Part shown: positions 17,196-26,416 of the stretch, piece after piece
How the letters are laid out: each line of letters starts with the position of its first letter
Position numbering within the stretch: the stretch's first letter is position 1
Notes under the pieces: model-generated
The model's database searches: none
What the model saw: the letters and a program-made list of their open reading frames with translations, nothing else
What the model was told of the DNA's origin: nothing
Assembly (NCBI RefSeq): GCF_026240015.1
Contig: NZ_JAPIUX010000010.1
Coordinates: 1-64,000, forward strand
Origin: Acetobacter farinalis
GTDB taxonomy: Bacteria; Pseudomonadota; Alphaproteobacteria; Acetobacterales; Acetobacteraceae
Direction: 5' to 3'
Length of the DNA stretch: 64,000 bases
Made by a program: the position numbers and the translations under genes

Positions 17196-17951
17196 TTGAA
17201 CGCGCTCTCTTCTTCCCGGAATGATAATAGTCCGGTTCTGAGCATTGTCATTGCCGTTCTGGATGAACGGGATAACCTCCCGTTTGTCTGCCAGGAACTG
17301 GCGGAAGCCTGTGTGCATCTGCCAGAGACTGAAGTTGTTTTTGTGGATGACGGCAGTCGGGATGATACCGTAGCTGTCCTCCAGAAAATGCGGGCCGAAG
17401 TTTTACCCGGCCTGCGTGTCCTCTCCCATGATCATTGCTGTGGCAAGTCCGCCGCCCTGCGCACAGGCATTACCGCCGCGCGTGGCGAATGGATTGCCAC
17501 GATTGACGGGGATGGTCAGGATGACCCGCGTGAGTTGATTGGCCTGCTGCGGCTAGCCCGTGCCGCCAATGGCGTGCCGCCTCTTGTGGTGGGGGTGCGC
17601 AAAAAGCGCCGGGATGGATGGTCCCGCCGGTTCGCAACGCGGTTTGCCAATGGCTTGCGCCGCCGCCTGCTGCGGGATGAGTGCCCGGATACGGGCGCGC
17701 CCATCAAGCTTTTCCAGCGCGAAGCATTTTTGAAGCTGCCCCAGTTTGAAGGGCTGCATCGCTTTCTGCCCGCGCTGTTTGCCTCTTATGGTGTGCCGCT
17801 GGTGTGCCACCCGGTTCAACACCGGCCGCGCCTGCACGGGCAGTCCAAATATACCAATTTCAACCGTGCGCTGGTGGGAATACGGGATCTGCTGGGTGTG
17901 ATCTGGCTGCGGAACCGCACGCGCCTGCCGCGCTCGGTTCGCGAATGCTAG
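17196..17951 (+). CDS. GT2 glycosyltransferase, polyprenyl-phosphate sugar transferase type
   Basis: 251 residues starting at TTG 17196; there is no better start nearby. GT-A fold motifs: LSIVIAVLDERDNLPFV at the N-terminus, VVFVDDGSRDDT for nucleotide binding, IDGDGQDDP with the DxD-like metal site, and a C-terminal KYTNFNRALVGIRDLLGV segment. It resembles dolichol/undecaprenyl-phosphate mannosyltransferases and ArnC-like enzymes, but is shorter because the C-terminal membrane helices are missing. Its stop overlaps the start of the ArnT-like gene by 7 nt. This suggests it makes the lipid-linked sugar that the next enzyme uses. Confidence 0.85.
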   Translation: MNALSSSRNDNSPVLSIVIAVLDERDNLPFVCQELAEACVHLPETEVVFVDDGSRDDTVAVLQKMRAEVLPGLRVLSHDHCCGKSAALRTGITAARGEWIATIDGDGQDDPRELIGLLRLARAANGVPPLVVGVRKKRRDGWSRRFATRFANGLRRRLLRDECPDTGAPIKLFQREAFLKLPQFEGLHRFLPALFASYGVPLVCHPVQHRPRLHGQSKYTNFNRALVGIRDLLGVIWLRNRTRLPRSVREC

Positions 17952-19627
17952 GCTCACGCTGGGGCCAGCACCCTCTTTCCCGGCGTGGGTTGGCGTTGCT
18001 CGGCCTGCTGGCATTTTTCCTTTTCTTGCCGGGGCGGGCCTCCACCCCACCGTTTGACCGTGATGAGCCGCGCTATATGGAAGCGACGGCCCAGATGCTG
18101 GAAAGCGGAAATTTTGTGGATGTCCGCTTTCAGGACAAACCCCGCTATCTTCAGCCTGCCGGAATTTACTGGCTGGAAGCAGCATCCGTCGCGGTAACAG
18201 GCACCCTGAAAACCCGTGCGGTATGGGCGTATCGCCTGCCCTCCCTGCTGGCCATGTCTGCCGTTGTGGTGCTGACAGCATGGATGGGCTCCATCCTGTT
18301 TGGCGCAACAGCCGGGCTTGCGGCGGGCGTGATGCTGATGGTGTCCGTGCTGGTCTCGGCGGAAAGCCGGATGGGCACGATTGATTCCACCCTGCTGCTC
18401 AGTGTGGTGCTGGCGCAGGCAGCCCTGCTGCGGGCTTTGTGTGATCGTGAAGCCGGACGCCCGACGTTTCTTCGGACAGCCCTGCTCTACTGGGGAGCCA
18501 TTGGCTGCGGCCTGATGCTGAAGGGGCCGGTTATTCTTATTCCGTCTCTGGCCACGCCTTTGTGCCTGGCCGCGGTGGAGCGGAATTTCAGCCTGTGGCG
18601 CAGGCTTCGGCCTGCATGGGGGTGGCTGGTTTCTCTGGCCATTCTGCTGCCCTGGTGCGTGGCGATTGGTGTTGTCAGCCATGGCGAGTTTTTCCGCAGG
18701 GCTGTGGGCACAAATTTTCTGGGCAAGGTGGCTTCCGGCCAGCAGGCGCATGGCCTGCCGCCCGGCTATCATCTTCTGGTGTTTCTGATTGCCTTCTGGC
18801 CGGGCTCGTTCTTTGCGGCGGCCGCGCTGCCTGCCGTGCTGAAAAGCCGCACGCTTCTGTCTGTCAGATACCTGCTGTGCTGGATCATTCCGCACTGGGT
18901 GGTGTTTGAAGCCATTGCGACCAAGCTGCCGCATTATGTGCTGCCCACTTATCCGGCCATTGCCATTCTGACTGCGGGCATGCTGGCGCAGGGGGCTCCT
19001 GTGTGGGCGGGCTGGCCCCGCGCTGTCTGGGCGCGTCTGGCGCTGGGGGCTTATGGCATACTCTGGACCGCTGTTGGTGTGGCGCTTGCTCTGGCTGGCC
19101 CGGTACTGGTGTGGACGCTGGAGCATACCCTCTCCCTGCCGGCCCTGATTCTGGCGGCGGGAACCCTGCCACTTGTCGGCCTTTCCGTTGTGTTCATCTG
19201 CCGCTCGGAGCTGCGCAAGGCCCTGCTGGCCAGCGTGGCCTCCGCCGTGCTGTTGTATATCGGGCTGTTCACGGTTGTGGTGCCGCGTCTGCACAGCATC
19301 TGGCTGGCTCCGCGCCTGACGGCACTGGTCACGGCGCATCGCCCGTGCGGGCAGATGGAAGTATCGTCCGTCTCTTTTTCCGAGCCGAGCCTTGTGTTCC
19401 TGCTGGGGGGCAAGGTGCATCTGGAAGGAGCGGCAGATGCCGCGCGCCGGATGCAGGCCAATGAAGCCTGCGCGGTCGCTCTGGTGGATGTGAAAGACAG
19501 CGAGGCCTTTCTTGCCGCACTCGGCCCGGCCCGCAGCCGTGTGCAAACCTATGGTTCCGTGACCGGGATGAACTATTCAAACGGGCATCATCTGACCATC
19601 AGCCTGTATGGCCTGACACCCCGCTAA
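17945..19627 (+). CDS. ArnT/PMT-family membrane glycosyltransferase
   Basis: 560 residues from the ATG at 17945, inside the end of the GT2 gene (the longer frame to 17804 is overlap). The first membrane helix is followed by the periplasmic catalytic motif FDRDEPRYMEATAQML and the DKPRYLQPAGIYW segment, hallmarks of the ArnT/PMT group, then about ten further membrane helices and a soluble C-terminal domain. These enzymes move a sugar from a polyprenyl phosphate to lipid A, a hopanoid, another lipid or a protein at the periplasmic face. The acceptor cannot be read from sequence. Confidence 0.85.
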   Translation: MLGSRWGQHPLSRRGLALLGLLAFFLFLPGRASTPPFDRDEPRYMEATAQMLESGNFVDVRFQDKPRYLQPAGIYWLEAASVAVTGTLKTRAVWAYRLPSLLAMSAVVVLTAWMGSILFGATAGLAAGVMLMVSVLVSAESRMGTIDSTLLLSVVLAQAALLRALCDREAGRPTFLRTALLYWGAIGCGLMLKGPVILIPSLATPLCLAAVERNFSLWRRLRPAWGWLVSLAILLPWCVAIGVVSHGEFFRRAVGTNFLGKVASGQQAHGLPPGYHLLVFLIAFWPGSFFAAAALPAVLKSRTLLSVRYLLCWIIPHWVVFEAIATKLPHYVLPTYPAIAILTAGMLAQGAPVWAGWPRAVWARLALGAYGILWTAVGVALALAGPVLVWTLEHTLSLPALILAAGTLPLVGLSVVFICRSELRKALLASVASAVLLYIGLFTVVVPRLHSIWLAPRLTALVTAHRPCGQMEVSSVSFSEPSLVFLLGGKVHLEGAADAARRMQANEACAVALVDVKDSEAFLAALGPARSRVQTYGSVTGMNYSNGHHLTISLYGLTPR

Positions 19628-20013
19628 CGTCCGGGGCCTCACGCCCGCGCCAGAAGAGAGGCCCAAAACAGGCCCAGAAAAAAGCCGGGAAAGAGGTTGG
19701 AACCAAGGGCTGGAGCAGGGATCTCCACAGTGCTCCACATCGGGGCCGAAGCCGCGCTCCAGACAGCACTCCTGAACAACTCTACTGTATGGAAAGCCGC
19801 GTGAGCCGGTTGAGAACGAGGCCGGATGAACGCCCCGGTGCTTATTCTGGCACGCATCAGCACGTCGGCACTGTTCCGGCGGACGGTGGCAGGGGTATGA
19901 AAAGCCCGGGAACGCCTATAAAGTCGGGAAAAGCGCACCAGAGTGTTGCTGAAGCGCCTTCAGGCGGTATCCTCAACGGGCGCGGTATCTCTATTTTCAG
20001 GGAGATATGAAAG
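19628..20013. other. 386-bp intergenic region with no supported gene
   Basis: This lies between the ArnT-like gene and tRNA-Thr. A 99-codon minus frame (19639-19938) and a 73-codon plus frame (19789-20010) are open, but neither has a recognisable domain or a good ribosome-binding site. The minus frame ends in a hydrophobic stretch (FFLGLFWASLLA) and is the more plausible of the two if either is real. A short dyad, CTGAA-N5-TTCAG, lies near 19950. Confidence 0.4.
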
Positions 20014-20089
20014 TGGTGCCCGCTGGCGGATTCGAACCACCGGCCCCATCATTACGAATGACGTGCTCTACCAACTGAGCTAAGCGGGC
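20014..20089 (-). tRNA. tRNA-Thr (CGT anticodon)
   Basis: A complete cloverleaf on the minus strand: acceptor GCCCGCT / AGCGGGC, D arm GCTC-AGTTGGTA-GAGC, anticodon arm CGTCA-TTCGTAA-TGATG with anticodon CGT, T arm GGTGG-TTCGAAT-CCGCC, discriminator A. The CCA end is encoded (20014-20016). Confidence 0.96.
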
Positions 20090-20260
20090 ATACTCACTTT
20101 CGAGGGGCTGGGTATCATAGCAGTTCAGGAAACGCAACGGGGAAAGGCGGGGAAACAGAAGATATTTCGGCCTGTGTGTACGCCTGTCTTATCCCCGCAT
20201 GGCTGCAATCTTGTGAGATGGCTATTACGTTGAATTTTTTTTCGTTCTAAGGTTGGCATC

Positions 20261-21736
20261 ATGAGCGTGTCGCAATTTACCGCCCTGATGCGTGAAGCCG
20301 TAATGCCTGTTCAGGATACAGCGGTGGATAACACCCGGCACGTTCAGGTTCTTGAGGGTGTGATAGAGTGTCCGTGCTGTGGCCTGATCCAGAGGCTGCC
20401 GGAGCTTCCACCCGGCACGCAGGCGCGTTGCACACGCTGTAACCAGTGTCTGGACCGGCGTAATAAAACCGCACCTATCGCAACGCCGCTGGCCTTTTGC
20501 ATTACCTCTGCGGCCTTGTATCTCGCCATGCTGTTTTCCACCCTGATGATGCTGGACCTCTACGGGCGGCAGCGCACGGTGGATATTCTCACAGGTCCGG
20601 TTGAACTCCTGCACGAAGGCTGGGGGGAAGTGGGCGTGCTGGTGGCCATTGCCACCATTCTGGCCCCCGGCATTGCGATTGCCATGATGGGCATGATTCT
20701 CACAGCCTCCCTACGGCCCACCCTGCCGTCCTGGGTGCTGCATCTGATGAAGTGGTATGAACTGCTGCGCCCCTGGTCCATGGTGGAAGTCTATATTCTG
20801 GGTGTGTTCGTGGCCTACACCAAGCTGGTGGATCTGGCGTTTGTGGAGGTGGGTGCCGCGGTTTATCTGGTGGCCGGGCTGATGGTCTCCATGGCCGCGA
20901 CAGATGCCACGCTGGATACGGAACTCATCTGGCAGCACCGGCGGATTGACCCGTATATGCGGCTCATGAAAGGCCCGCGCCTGCCGTTGCGCTTTGTGTC
21001 GACGGGGGAAGAGGCGCTGATGCCTTCCGCCAACCGGGTGTCCTGCCTTTCCTGCGGGCTGGTGCTGGAGTTTGAACATCCGGTCTCCGCTACGGAGCCA
21101 GCGGGCCACTGCCCGCGCTGCGGGCATGTGGTGCGGCGGCGCAAGGCGGAGAGCATGGGCCGCACCATGGCGCTGCTGATTTCAGCCATCGTGTTTTATC
21201 TGCCCGCCAATCTTTATCCGGTCATGACCGTTATCCGCATGGGGGCGGGCACAGGTCATACCATTGTGGAAGGGGCGATCGAGCTATGGGTGGAGGGAAT
21301 GATCCCGCTTTCCCTGCTGGTTCTGTTTGCCAGCGTGACGGTGCCGGTTCTCAAGGTTGTCGGCCTGTCCTACATGGTCATAACCACACGGCTCAGGTCT
21401 CGTAAGGCTCTGGCTTTCAGGTCCAGTGTCTATCGTATCATTGATATCATTGGCCGCTGGTCCATGATTGACGTGTTTATGGTCTCTATTCTGGTTGCTA
21501 TGGTGCGGTTTAACCATATGGCCAGTATTACGGCGAACGGCGGTATGGTGTGTTTTGCCGCCGTTGTTGTGCTGACAATTTTTGCGGTCCACACGTTTGA
21601 CCCGCGTCTGATGTGGGATGCCGCAGGTGAAAATGGCGATACGGCCTTTGCTCAGGGCCCCGGCGATGTCGGGCACAGGGAGCAGGCCGCACAGACCAGT
21701 GCATATCTGGGTAACATGGAGCCGGACAGGGCGTGA
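20261..21736 (+). CDS. pqiA: Paraquat-inducible protein A family (PqiA/LetA) inner-membrane protein
   Basis: 491 residues with two PqiA domains. Each starts with a zinc-ribbon-like cysteine set (CPCC...CTRC near residue 37-62; CLSCG...CPRCG near 262-290) and continues with groups of membrane helices. It is the inner-membrane partner of an MCE-domain tunnel protein. The stop overlaps the GTG start of the next gene (GTGA), so translation is coupled. Likely role: moving phospholipids between inner and outer membrane. Confidence 0.9.
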   Translation: MSVSQFTALMREAVMPVQDTAVDNTRHVQVLEGVIECPCCGLIQRLPELPPGTQARCTRCNQCLDRRNKTAPIATPLAFCITSAALYLAMLFSTLMMLDLYGRQRTVDILTGPVELLHEGWGEVGVLVAIATILAPGIAIAMMGMILTASLRPTLPSWVLHLMKWYELLRPWSMVEVYILGVFVAYTKLVDLAFVEVGAAVYLVAGLMVSMAATDATLDTELIWQHRRIDPYMRLMKGPRLPLRFVSTGEEALMPSANRVSCLSCGLVLEFEHPVSATEPAGHCPRCGHVVRRRKAESMGRTMALLISAIVFYLPANLYPVMTVIRMGAGTGHTIVEGAIELWVEGMIPLSLLVLFASVTVPVLKVVGLSYMVITTRLRSRKALAFRSSVYRIIDIIGRWSMIDVFMVSILVAMVRFNHMASITANGGMVCFAAVVVLTIFAVHTFDPRLMWDAAGENGDTAFAQGPGDVGHREQAAQTSAYLGNMEPDRA

Positions 21737-23439
21737 ACGGACAGAATAACCATCAATCTCCCGACGAGTATGACTGCACGATGCCAGATGCCACCGTGCG
21801 CCGTATCCGGTTTTCCATCATCTGGATTATTCCCGTTCTCTCGGTGCTTATTGCCGGCTTTCTGATATGGAAGAGCTTTGCCAATAACGGGCCGGAAATT
21901 ACGGTGATGTTTGACACGGCGGATGGCCTGACAAGCGGCCAGACGCAGGTGAAGAACAAGGCCGTGGTGCTGGGGACCGTGGAGGGGATTTCCCTGACAG
22001 ATGACCTGCGGCATGTGAATGTACGGATCCGCATGAATGCCGGCTCCGGCCCCATGCTGACGGACAAGGCCCGGTTCTGGGTGGTGCGGCCCCGTATCAA
22101 CGGTGCGAGCATCACCGGGCTGGAGACGCTGATGTCGGGCGCCTATATCGCGTTTGACCCCGGTCTGGATGGTGCCGGAGAGGGCAAGGGGCGCCGTGTG
22201 ACGGAGTTCCGCGGGCTGGAAGCGCCTCCCGGCGTGCGGTCTGGCCAACCGGGCCGGACCTATACCCTCATCACCCCCACCATCGGGTCTATCGGGCAGG
22301 GGGCTCCTGTTTTCTTCCGTGATGTGGATGTGGGGGAAGTGCTGGGTTACACCATGCCGCCTGGTGGCCGCGGGCCTATTCTCATCCAGCTTTTTGTGCG
22401 GGAGCCGTATGATCATTATCTGTACCCAGATACCCGCTTCTGGAGTGTTTCCGGCGTAAAGGTCGGGCTTGGCGCAGGGGGGCTGAAAGTGCAGATGCAG
22501 TCTCTTCAGGCGCTGTTCTCCGGCGGGGTGGCGTTTGGCCTGCCGATGGAAAAGGAGAAAGGTCAGACGACAGAGGAAGCTCCGGCGGATACTGTTTTCA
22601 GGCTGTACGACAGCCAGGAAGACGCCGAAAGCGCCGGCTACCATGAACGTGTGCCACTGGCGACGTATGTCACCTCCTCCGTCAAGGGGCTGGTACCGGG
22701 CAGTCAGGTCACCATGTTCGGAATCCAGATTGGCAGCGTGACTAGCGTGAAGCTTGATCTGGACCAGAAAACAGGCCACCCGCGTGTGCGGATCGGGATG
22801 CAGATCCAGCCGGAACGTGTGCTCTCCGCCAAGGAAATTCACCACGAGGCATTGCCGGACATGTTCCGGACGCTGGTGGAGAACGGCCTGCGTGCCTCGA
22901 CCGACAGCGCCAGCCTGCTGACGGGTGAGAGCATGATCTCGCTGAATTTCGTGAAAAACGCACCGCCAGCCCAAACTACGATGGAAGGGCAGACGCTCGT
23001 GATCCCCAGTCAGGCAGGGGGCATGAGCGGGATTATGGATTCCCTGTCCACCGTGGCGGGGCGTCTGGCTGATATGCCGTTTGAGCAGATTGGCGTGAAT
23101 GCCAATAATCTGCTGGCCCATGTCGATAAAACCCTGACCGGCCCGGATGTCCAGCAGTCTCTGGCCAGCCTGAAGGAATCCCTGAAGAATCTTCAGGCGC
23201 TCAGCGGCCAGCTCAACAGCGGCCTTCACCCTCTGATGCAGCGCCTGCCTGAAATGGTGACCGCGCTGGACCAGACCCTGCAGAACGCAAACCGCCTGCT
23301 GGCAAGCTATGGCGGTAACAGTGATTTCCACCGGAACCTTCAGGCGATGGTGATCCAGCTCAGTCAGGCAGCGCGTTCCCTGCGGTTCCTGTCCGAGTTC
23401 CTGACAAACCACCCCACCGCGCTGATATCGGGACGGTAA
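21733..23439 (+). CDS. pqiB: PqiB-like MCE-domain lipid transport protein
   Basis: 568 residues from the GTG at 21733. One N-terminal membrane anchor (ISFSI-type helix, about 22-44) precedes three MCE/MlaD repeats, recognisable as VMFDTADGLTSGQTQVKNK, PTIGSIGQGAPVFFRDVDVG and VKGLVPGSQVTMFGIQIGSV. A long C-terminal helical region then completes the periplasmic tunnel. Three MCE domains is the PqiB pattern (LetB has seven). It sits in an operon with pqiA and the lipoprotein gene. Confidence 0.92.
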   Translation: MNGQNNHQSPDEYDCTMPDATVRRIRFSIIWIIPVLSVLIAGFLIWKSFANNGPEITVMFDTADGLTSGQTQVKNKAVVLGTVEGISLTDDLRHVNVRIRMNAGSGPMLTDKARFWVVRPRINGASITGLETLMSGAYIAFDPGLDGAGEGKGRRVTEFRGLEAPPGVRSGQPGRTYTLITPTIGSIGQGAPVFFRDVDVGEVLGYTMPPGGRGPILIQLFVREPYDHYLYPDTRFWSVSGVKVGLGAGGLKVQMQSLQALFSGGVAFGLPMEKEKGQTTEEAPADTVFRLYDSQEDAESAGYHERVPLATYVTSSVKGLVPGSQVTMFGIQIGSVTSVKLDLDQKTGHPRVRIGMQIQPERVLSAKEIHHEALPDMFRTLVENGLRASTDSASLLTGESMISLNFVKNAPPAQTTMEGQTLVIPSQAGGMSGIMDSLSTVAGRLADMPFEQIGVNANNLLAHVDKTLTGPDVQQSLASLKESLKNLQALSGQLNSGLHPLMQRLPEMVTALDQTLQNANRLLASYGGNSDFHRNLQAMVIQLSQAARSLRFLSEFLTNHPTALISGR

Positions 23440-23442
23440 AGC

Positions 23443-24141
23443 ATGACGCAGTTTTCTTCCTCACGCGGCCTTCAGGCTTTCCTTCCCCGCCGCAGCCTGC
23501 TGCTCGGTGCGGTGGGGTTGGGTGTGATGGCCACCACGCTCACGGCCTGCTCCAGCGGGGCCGGGCCTGCGCTCTACACACTCTCCGTTGTGCCGGGGCA
23601 GCCTGCATCGGGTGGCCCGCGGTTTGTTGAGGTGCGCCAGCCCACCATTGCATCCGGGCTGGACAGGGACCGCATTGTAACAGCCGATACCGGCTACAGG
23701 CTGAGTGTTGCCGCCAATGATGCGTGGGGGGACTCTCTTGCCGGGCAGATCAGCCGCGCCCTTGCGGGGGATCTGGCCCAACGCCTGCCGGGCACAAACG
23801 TTTTTGCGGAAAATGATGCGGTTTCCATCGAGCCACAGGCTTATGTGGAACTCTCCGTGACCCGCTTTTCCGCGGGGCCTTCCGGCACGGTGCAGATTGA
23901 AGCCGCTCTTTCGGTAAAAGCGGCACAGGCGGGCGCACCCGACACAAACGGGCAGATCTATATGCAGCGGGTTCTGGTGCAGGCTCCGCCGGTATCCTCC
24001 GGCACCATGGGGATGGTGGAGACCCTCAGCCAGCTTCTGGGGCAACTGGCTGATCAGGCCGCGGCGCAACTGCGCATGATGCCTCCTGTGCCGGACAGCC
24101 AGAGCCAGATGTCCGCTTCAAGCCTCTCTCATCGGCGCTGA
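23443..24141 (+). CDS. pqiC: PqiC-type outer-membrane lipoprotein (ABC transport auxiliary component)
   Basis: 232 residues. An N-terminal signal with Arg pair and lipobox LTAC (acylated Cys about 36) is followed by ALYTLSVVPGQ, the start motif of the PqiC/auxiliary lipoprotein domain. It starts 3 nt after the pqiB stop. In E. coli PqiC anchors the PqiB tunnel at the outer membrane; the same role is inferred here from gene order. Confidence 0.88.
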   Translation: MTQFSSSRGLQAFLPRRSLLLGAVGLGVMATTLTACSSGAGPALYTLSVVPGQPASGGPRFVEVRQPTIASGLDRDRIVTADTGYRLSVAANDAWGDSLAGQISRALAGDLAQRLPGTNVFAENDAVSIEPQAYVELSVTRFSAGPSGTVQIEAALSVKAAQAGAPDTNGQIYMQRVLVQAPPVSSGTMGMVETLSQLLGQLADQAAAQLRMMPPVPDSQSQMSASSLSHRR

Positions 24142-24232
24142 GTCCGGGTTTCTTTTCGTGCGCCCTTTCCCGTGAGGGGGAGGGCGGCGGAATTACCCGG
24201 ATGCTGAGGCCTGCTGCTCAGCTTAAGACAAT

Positions 24233-24265
24233 AAAAAAGGCGGCCCATTCCGGGCCGCCTTTTTT
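24233..24265. terminator. Bidirectional Rho-independent terminator
   Basis: The stem GGCGGCCC / GGGCCGCC with a 5-nt loop is flanked by six A and five or more T residues. It lies between the convergent pqiC and purF genes. Confidence 0.93.
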
Positions 24266-24287
24266 GGTATCAGTCCTGTGCCCGGCC

Positions 24288-25754
24288 TCAGGCTGTGCCC
24301 GGCCCGTGTTCCCGGTCATGGTCAACCAGCGGAATGGGGTAGTTCCCCGTAAAGCAGGCATCGCAATAGCGTTCACGGCGTCCATCACCCATGGCGCGGT
24401 AGAGGCCGTCCAGTGAGACGAAGGCGAGGCTGTCCACGCCAATCAGTTCCGCCATGGTGGCAAGGTCATGCTGGGCGGCCAGCAGATGGCTGCGCTCCGG
24501 CGTGTCGATCCCGTAGAAGCAGGAGTGCTTGGTGGGGGGGGAGGAGATGCGCATATGCACTTCCTTGGCCCCGGCGGCCCGCACCATATCCACAATCTTG
24601 CGGGAGGTGGTGCCGCGCACGATGGAGTCATCCACCAGAATCACGCGCTTGCCATCCAGCGCGGGGCGGTTGGTGGAATGCTTCATCTTCACGCCCAGAT
24701 TACGGATATGGTCCGTCGGTTCGATAAAGGTGCGGCCCACATAATGGTTGCGGATAATGCCCAGTTCGAACGGAATGCCGCTGGCTTCTGCATAGCCCAT
24801 GGCGGACGGCACGCCGGAATCCGGCACCGGCACCACCACATCGGCTTCCACACCGCTTTCCTGCGCCAGTTCCTTGCCGATCTGCTTGCGCACGGCATAA
24901 ACGGGCAGGCCTTCCAGCACGGAGTCCGGACGGGCGAAGTAGATATATTCAAACACGCAGAAATGCGGCTTGGTCTCGCCAAACGGGCGGAGCGAGCGGA
25001 TGCCGTTATCATCGATGATAACCAGCTCACCTGCTTCCACATCCCGCACGAATTCCGCACCAATGATGTCCAGACCGCAGGTTTCAGAGGCCAGAACCCA
25101 GCTTCCTTCCTTGCCGTCTTCACCCGGCAGGCGGCCCAGCACCAGCGGGCGCACGCCCATCGGGTCACGCACGCCCATCAGGGCATCTTCAGACAGCACG
25201 ACCAGTGAATACGCACCCGTTACGCGCTTGAGCGCATCAATCAGGCGGTCTTCCACCGTGGCGTACAGGGAGATGGCAATCAGATGAACAAAGACTTCCG
25301 TGTCCATGGTGGACTGGAAGAGGCAGCCCCGGCGGATCAGTTCCTGACGCAGGGAATCGGAATTGGTCAGGTTGCCGTTATGCGCCACACCCAGCCCGCC
25401 AAAGGCGAATTCGGCAAACAGCGGCTGCACGTTGCGCAGCAGTGTGGCGCCGGTTGTGGCGTAGCGGTTGTGCCCGATGGCGCAGTTCCCTTTCAGGGTG
25501 GCCATCACACGCGGGTCATTGAACACATCCCCCACCAGCCCGAGGCCGCGGTGAGAGTGGAATCGGCCATCGTAGGAGACAATGCCGGCGGCTTCCTGCC
25601 CCCGGTGTTGCAGGGCGTGCAGGCCAAGCGCCGTCAGGGCAGCGGCGTCCTTGGCGTTCCAGACACCAAAGACGGCGCATTCTTCATGCGGGTGGTCGTC
25701 ATCATGGCATGAGGCACTCACAGGTGCTTCAGGAAGAGTCGGATGGGAGAGCAT
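24288..25754 (-). CDS. purF: Amidophosphoribosyltransferase
   Basis: 488 residues from the ATG at 25754, chosen because GGAGG lies 11 nt upstream; further upstream frame belongs to the gap after cvpA. The first step of purine synthesis: PRPP plus glutamine to phosphoribosylamine. A propeptide of about 25 residues precedes the N-terminal nucleophile Cys26 (EECAVFGVW), followed by a class II glutaminase domain (LQHRGQEAAGI, HNRYATTG) and a PRTase domain with VILVDDSIVRGTT. The C-terminal CFTGNYP is typical. It is downstream of cvpA, a common pairing. Confidence 0.96.
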   Translation of the reverse strand: MLSHPTLPEAPVSASCHDDDHPHEECAVFGVWNAKDAAALTALGLHALQHRGQEAAGIVSYDGRFHSHRGLGLVGDVFNDPRVMATLKGNCAIGHNRYATTGATLLRNVQPLFAEFAFGGLGVAHNGNLTNSDSLRQELIRRGCLFQSTMDTEVFVHLIAISLYATVEDRLIDALKRVTGAYSLVVLSEDALMGVRDPMGVRPLVLGRLPGEDGKEGSWVLASETCGLDIIGAEFVRDVEAGELVIIDDNGIRSLRPFGETKPHFCVFEYIYFARPDSVLEGLPVYAVRKQIGKELAQESGVEADVVVPVPDSGVPSAMGYAEASGIPFELGIIRNHYVGRTFIEPTDHIRNLGVKMKHSTNRPALDGKRVILVDDSIVRGTTSRKIVDMVRAAGAKEVHMRISSPPTKHSCFYGIDTPERSHLLAAQHDLATMAELIGVDSLAFVSLDGLYRAMGDGRRERYCDACFTGNYPIPLVDHDREHGPGTA

Positions 25755-25800
25755 CGGTGCGCAGGGCCTCCGCAAATGGCCGGCACAGGGCCGCAAGAGA

Positions 25801-26325
25801 TTACAGGTTGGCGTCATGACCCGTAGCGAGCTTCTGCGCAACCCCTTTCGCGTCGAAATCCGGCAGGAGAGGTTGGATATAGGCTGCGCCGAGCTGAATA
25901 TAAGGGGTCAGCCGACCATTCTTTTCAAGGCGGAGCATATCTTCGGGCTGCATGAGCCACTGCGCGACCATAAAAAGCAGAATGACAAGTAAGCCCCCGC
26001 GTATGGCTCCGAAGCCACACCCAAGAAGGCGGTCCAGACCGCCAAGTGCGGCCAGATGCACCAGCCGGACGATAAAGGCCGAAAGCACAGTGGCGGCCAT
26101 GAGCAGGCCGATGAGCACCAGCACGAAGGCCGCGGCTTCCGAGGCCAGCAGGTTGGAGAGGTAACCGTGTGTCCAGGGGACAAGCACCGGATAAAACCGG
26201 GAGGCCAAAACGATAGCCACAATCCAGCCGCCCAGCCCCAGCGCCTGCCGGGTGAAGCCCCGCCAGAGACCATGCAGGGCGGAAAGCCCCACAGTCACAA
26301 GGGTTATGATGTCAATGGCAGCCAT
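25801..26325 (-). CDS. cvpA: CvpA family membrane protein
   Basis: 174 residues from the ATG at 26325 (MAAIDIITL); the 15-codon extension upstream lacks support. Four membrane helices and the family phrases LRGLWRG-like ALHGLWRGFTRQAL, and DRLLGCGFGAIRGGLLV, identify CvpA. It is needed for colicin V export in E. coli, and its native role in envelope homeostasis is poorly known. It precedes purF by 46 bp on the same strand, as in E. coli. Confidence 0.9.
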   Translation of the reverse strand: MAAIDIITLVTVGLSALHGLWRGFTRQALGLGGWIVAIVLASRFYPVLVPWTHGYLSNLLASEAAAFVLVLIGLLMAATVLSAFIVRLVHLAALGGLDRLLGCGFGAIRGGLLVILLFMVAQWLMQPEDMLRLEKNGRLTPYIQLGAAYIQPLLPDFDAKGVAQKLATGHDANL

Positions 26326-26416
26326 AAGACAGCGCTTATGCCACGAACAGCCCGTGCGTAAAACCGGCATATGGCCGGTATTTCAAAAGTTTTCTGAAAG
26401 GGTTCCGCAATTTTTT

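Noticed and set aside
17954..19546. 530-codon minus frame opposite the ArnT-like gene
   Set aside because: Gln/Arg/His-rich composition and no motifs; the plus frame encodes a typical multi-pass enzyme.
19639..19938. 99-codon minus frame next to tRNA-Thr as a gene
   Set aside because: No RBS, no family and Arg/Ser-rich start; kept only as a note in the intergenic entry.
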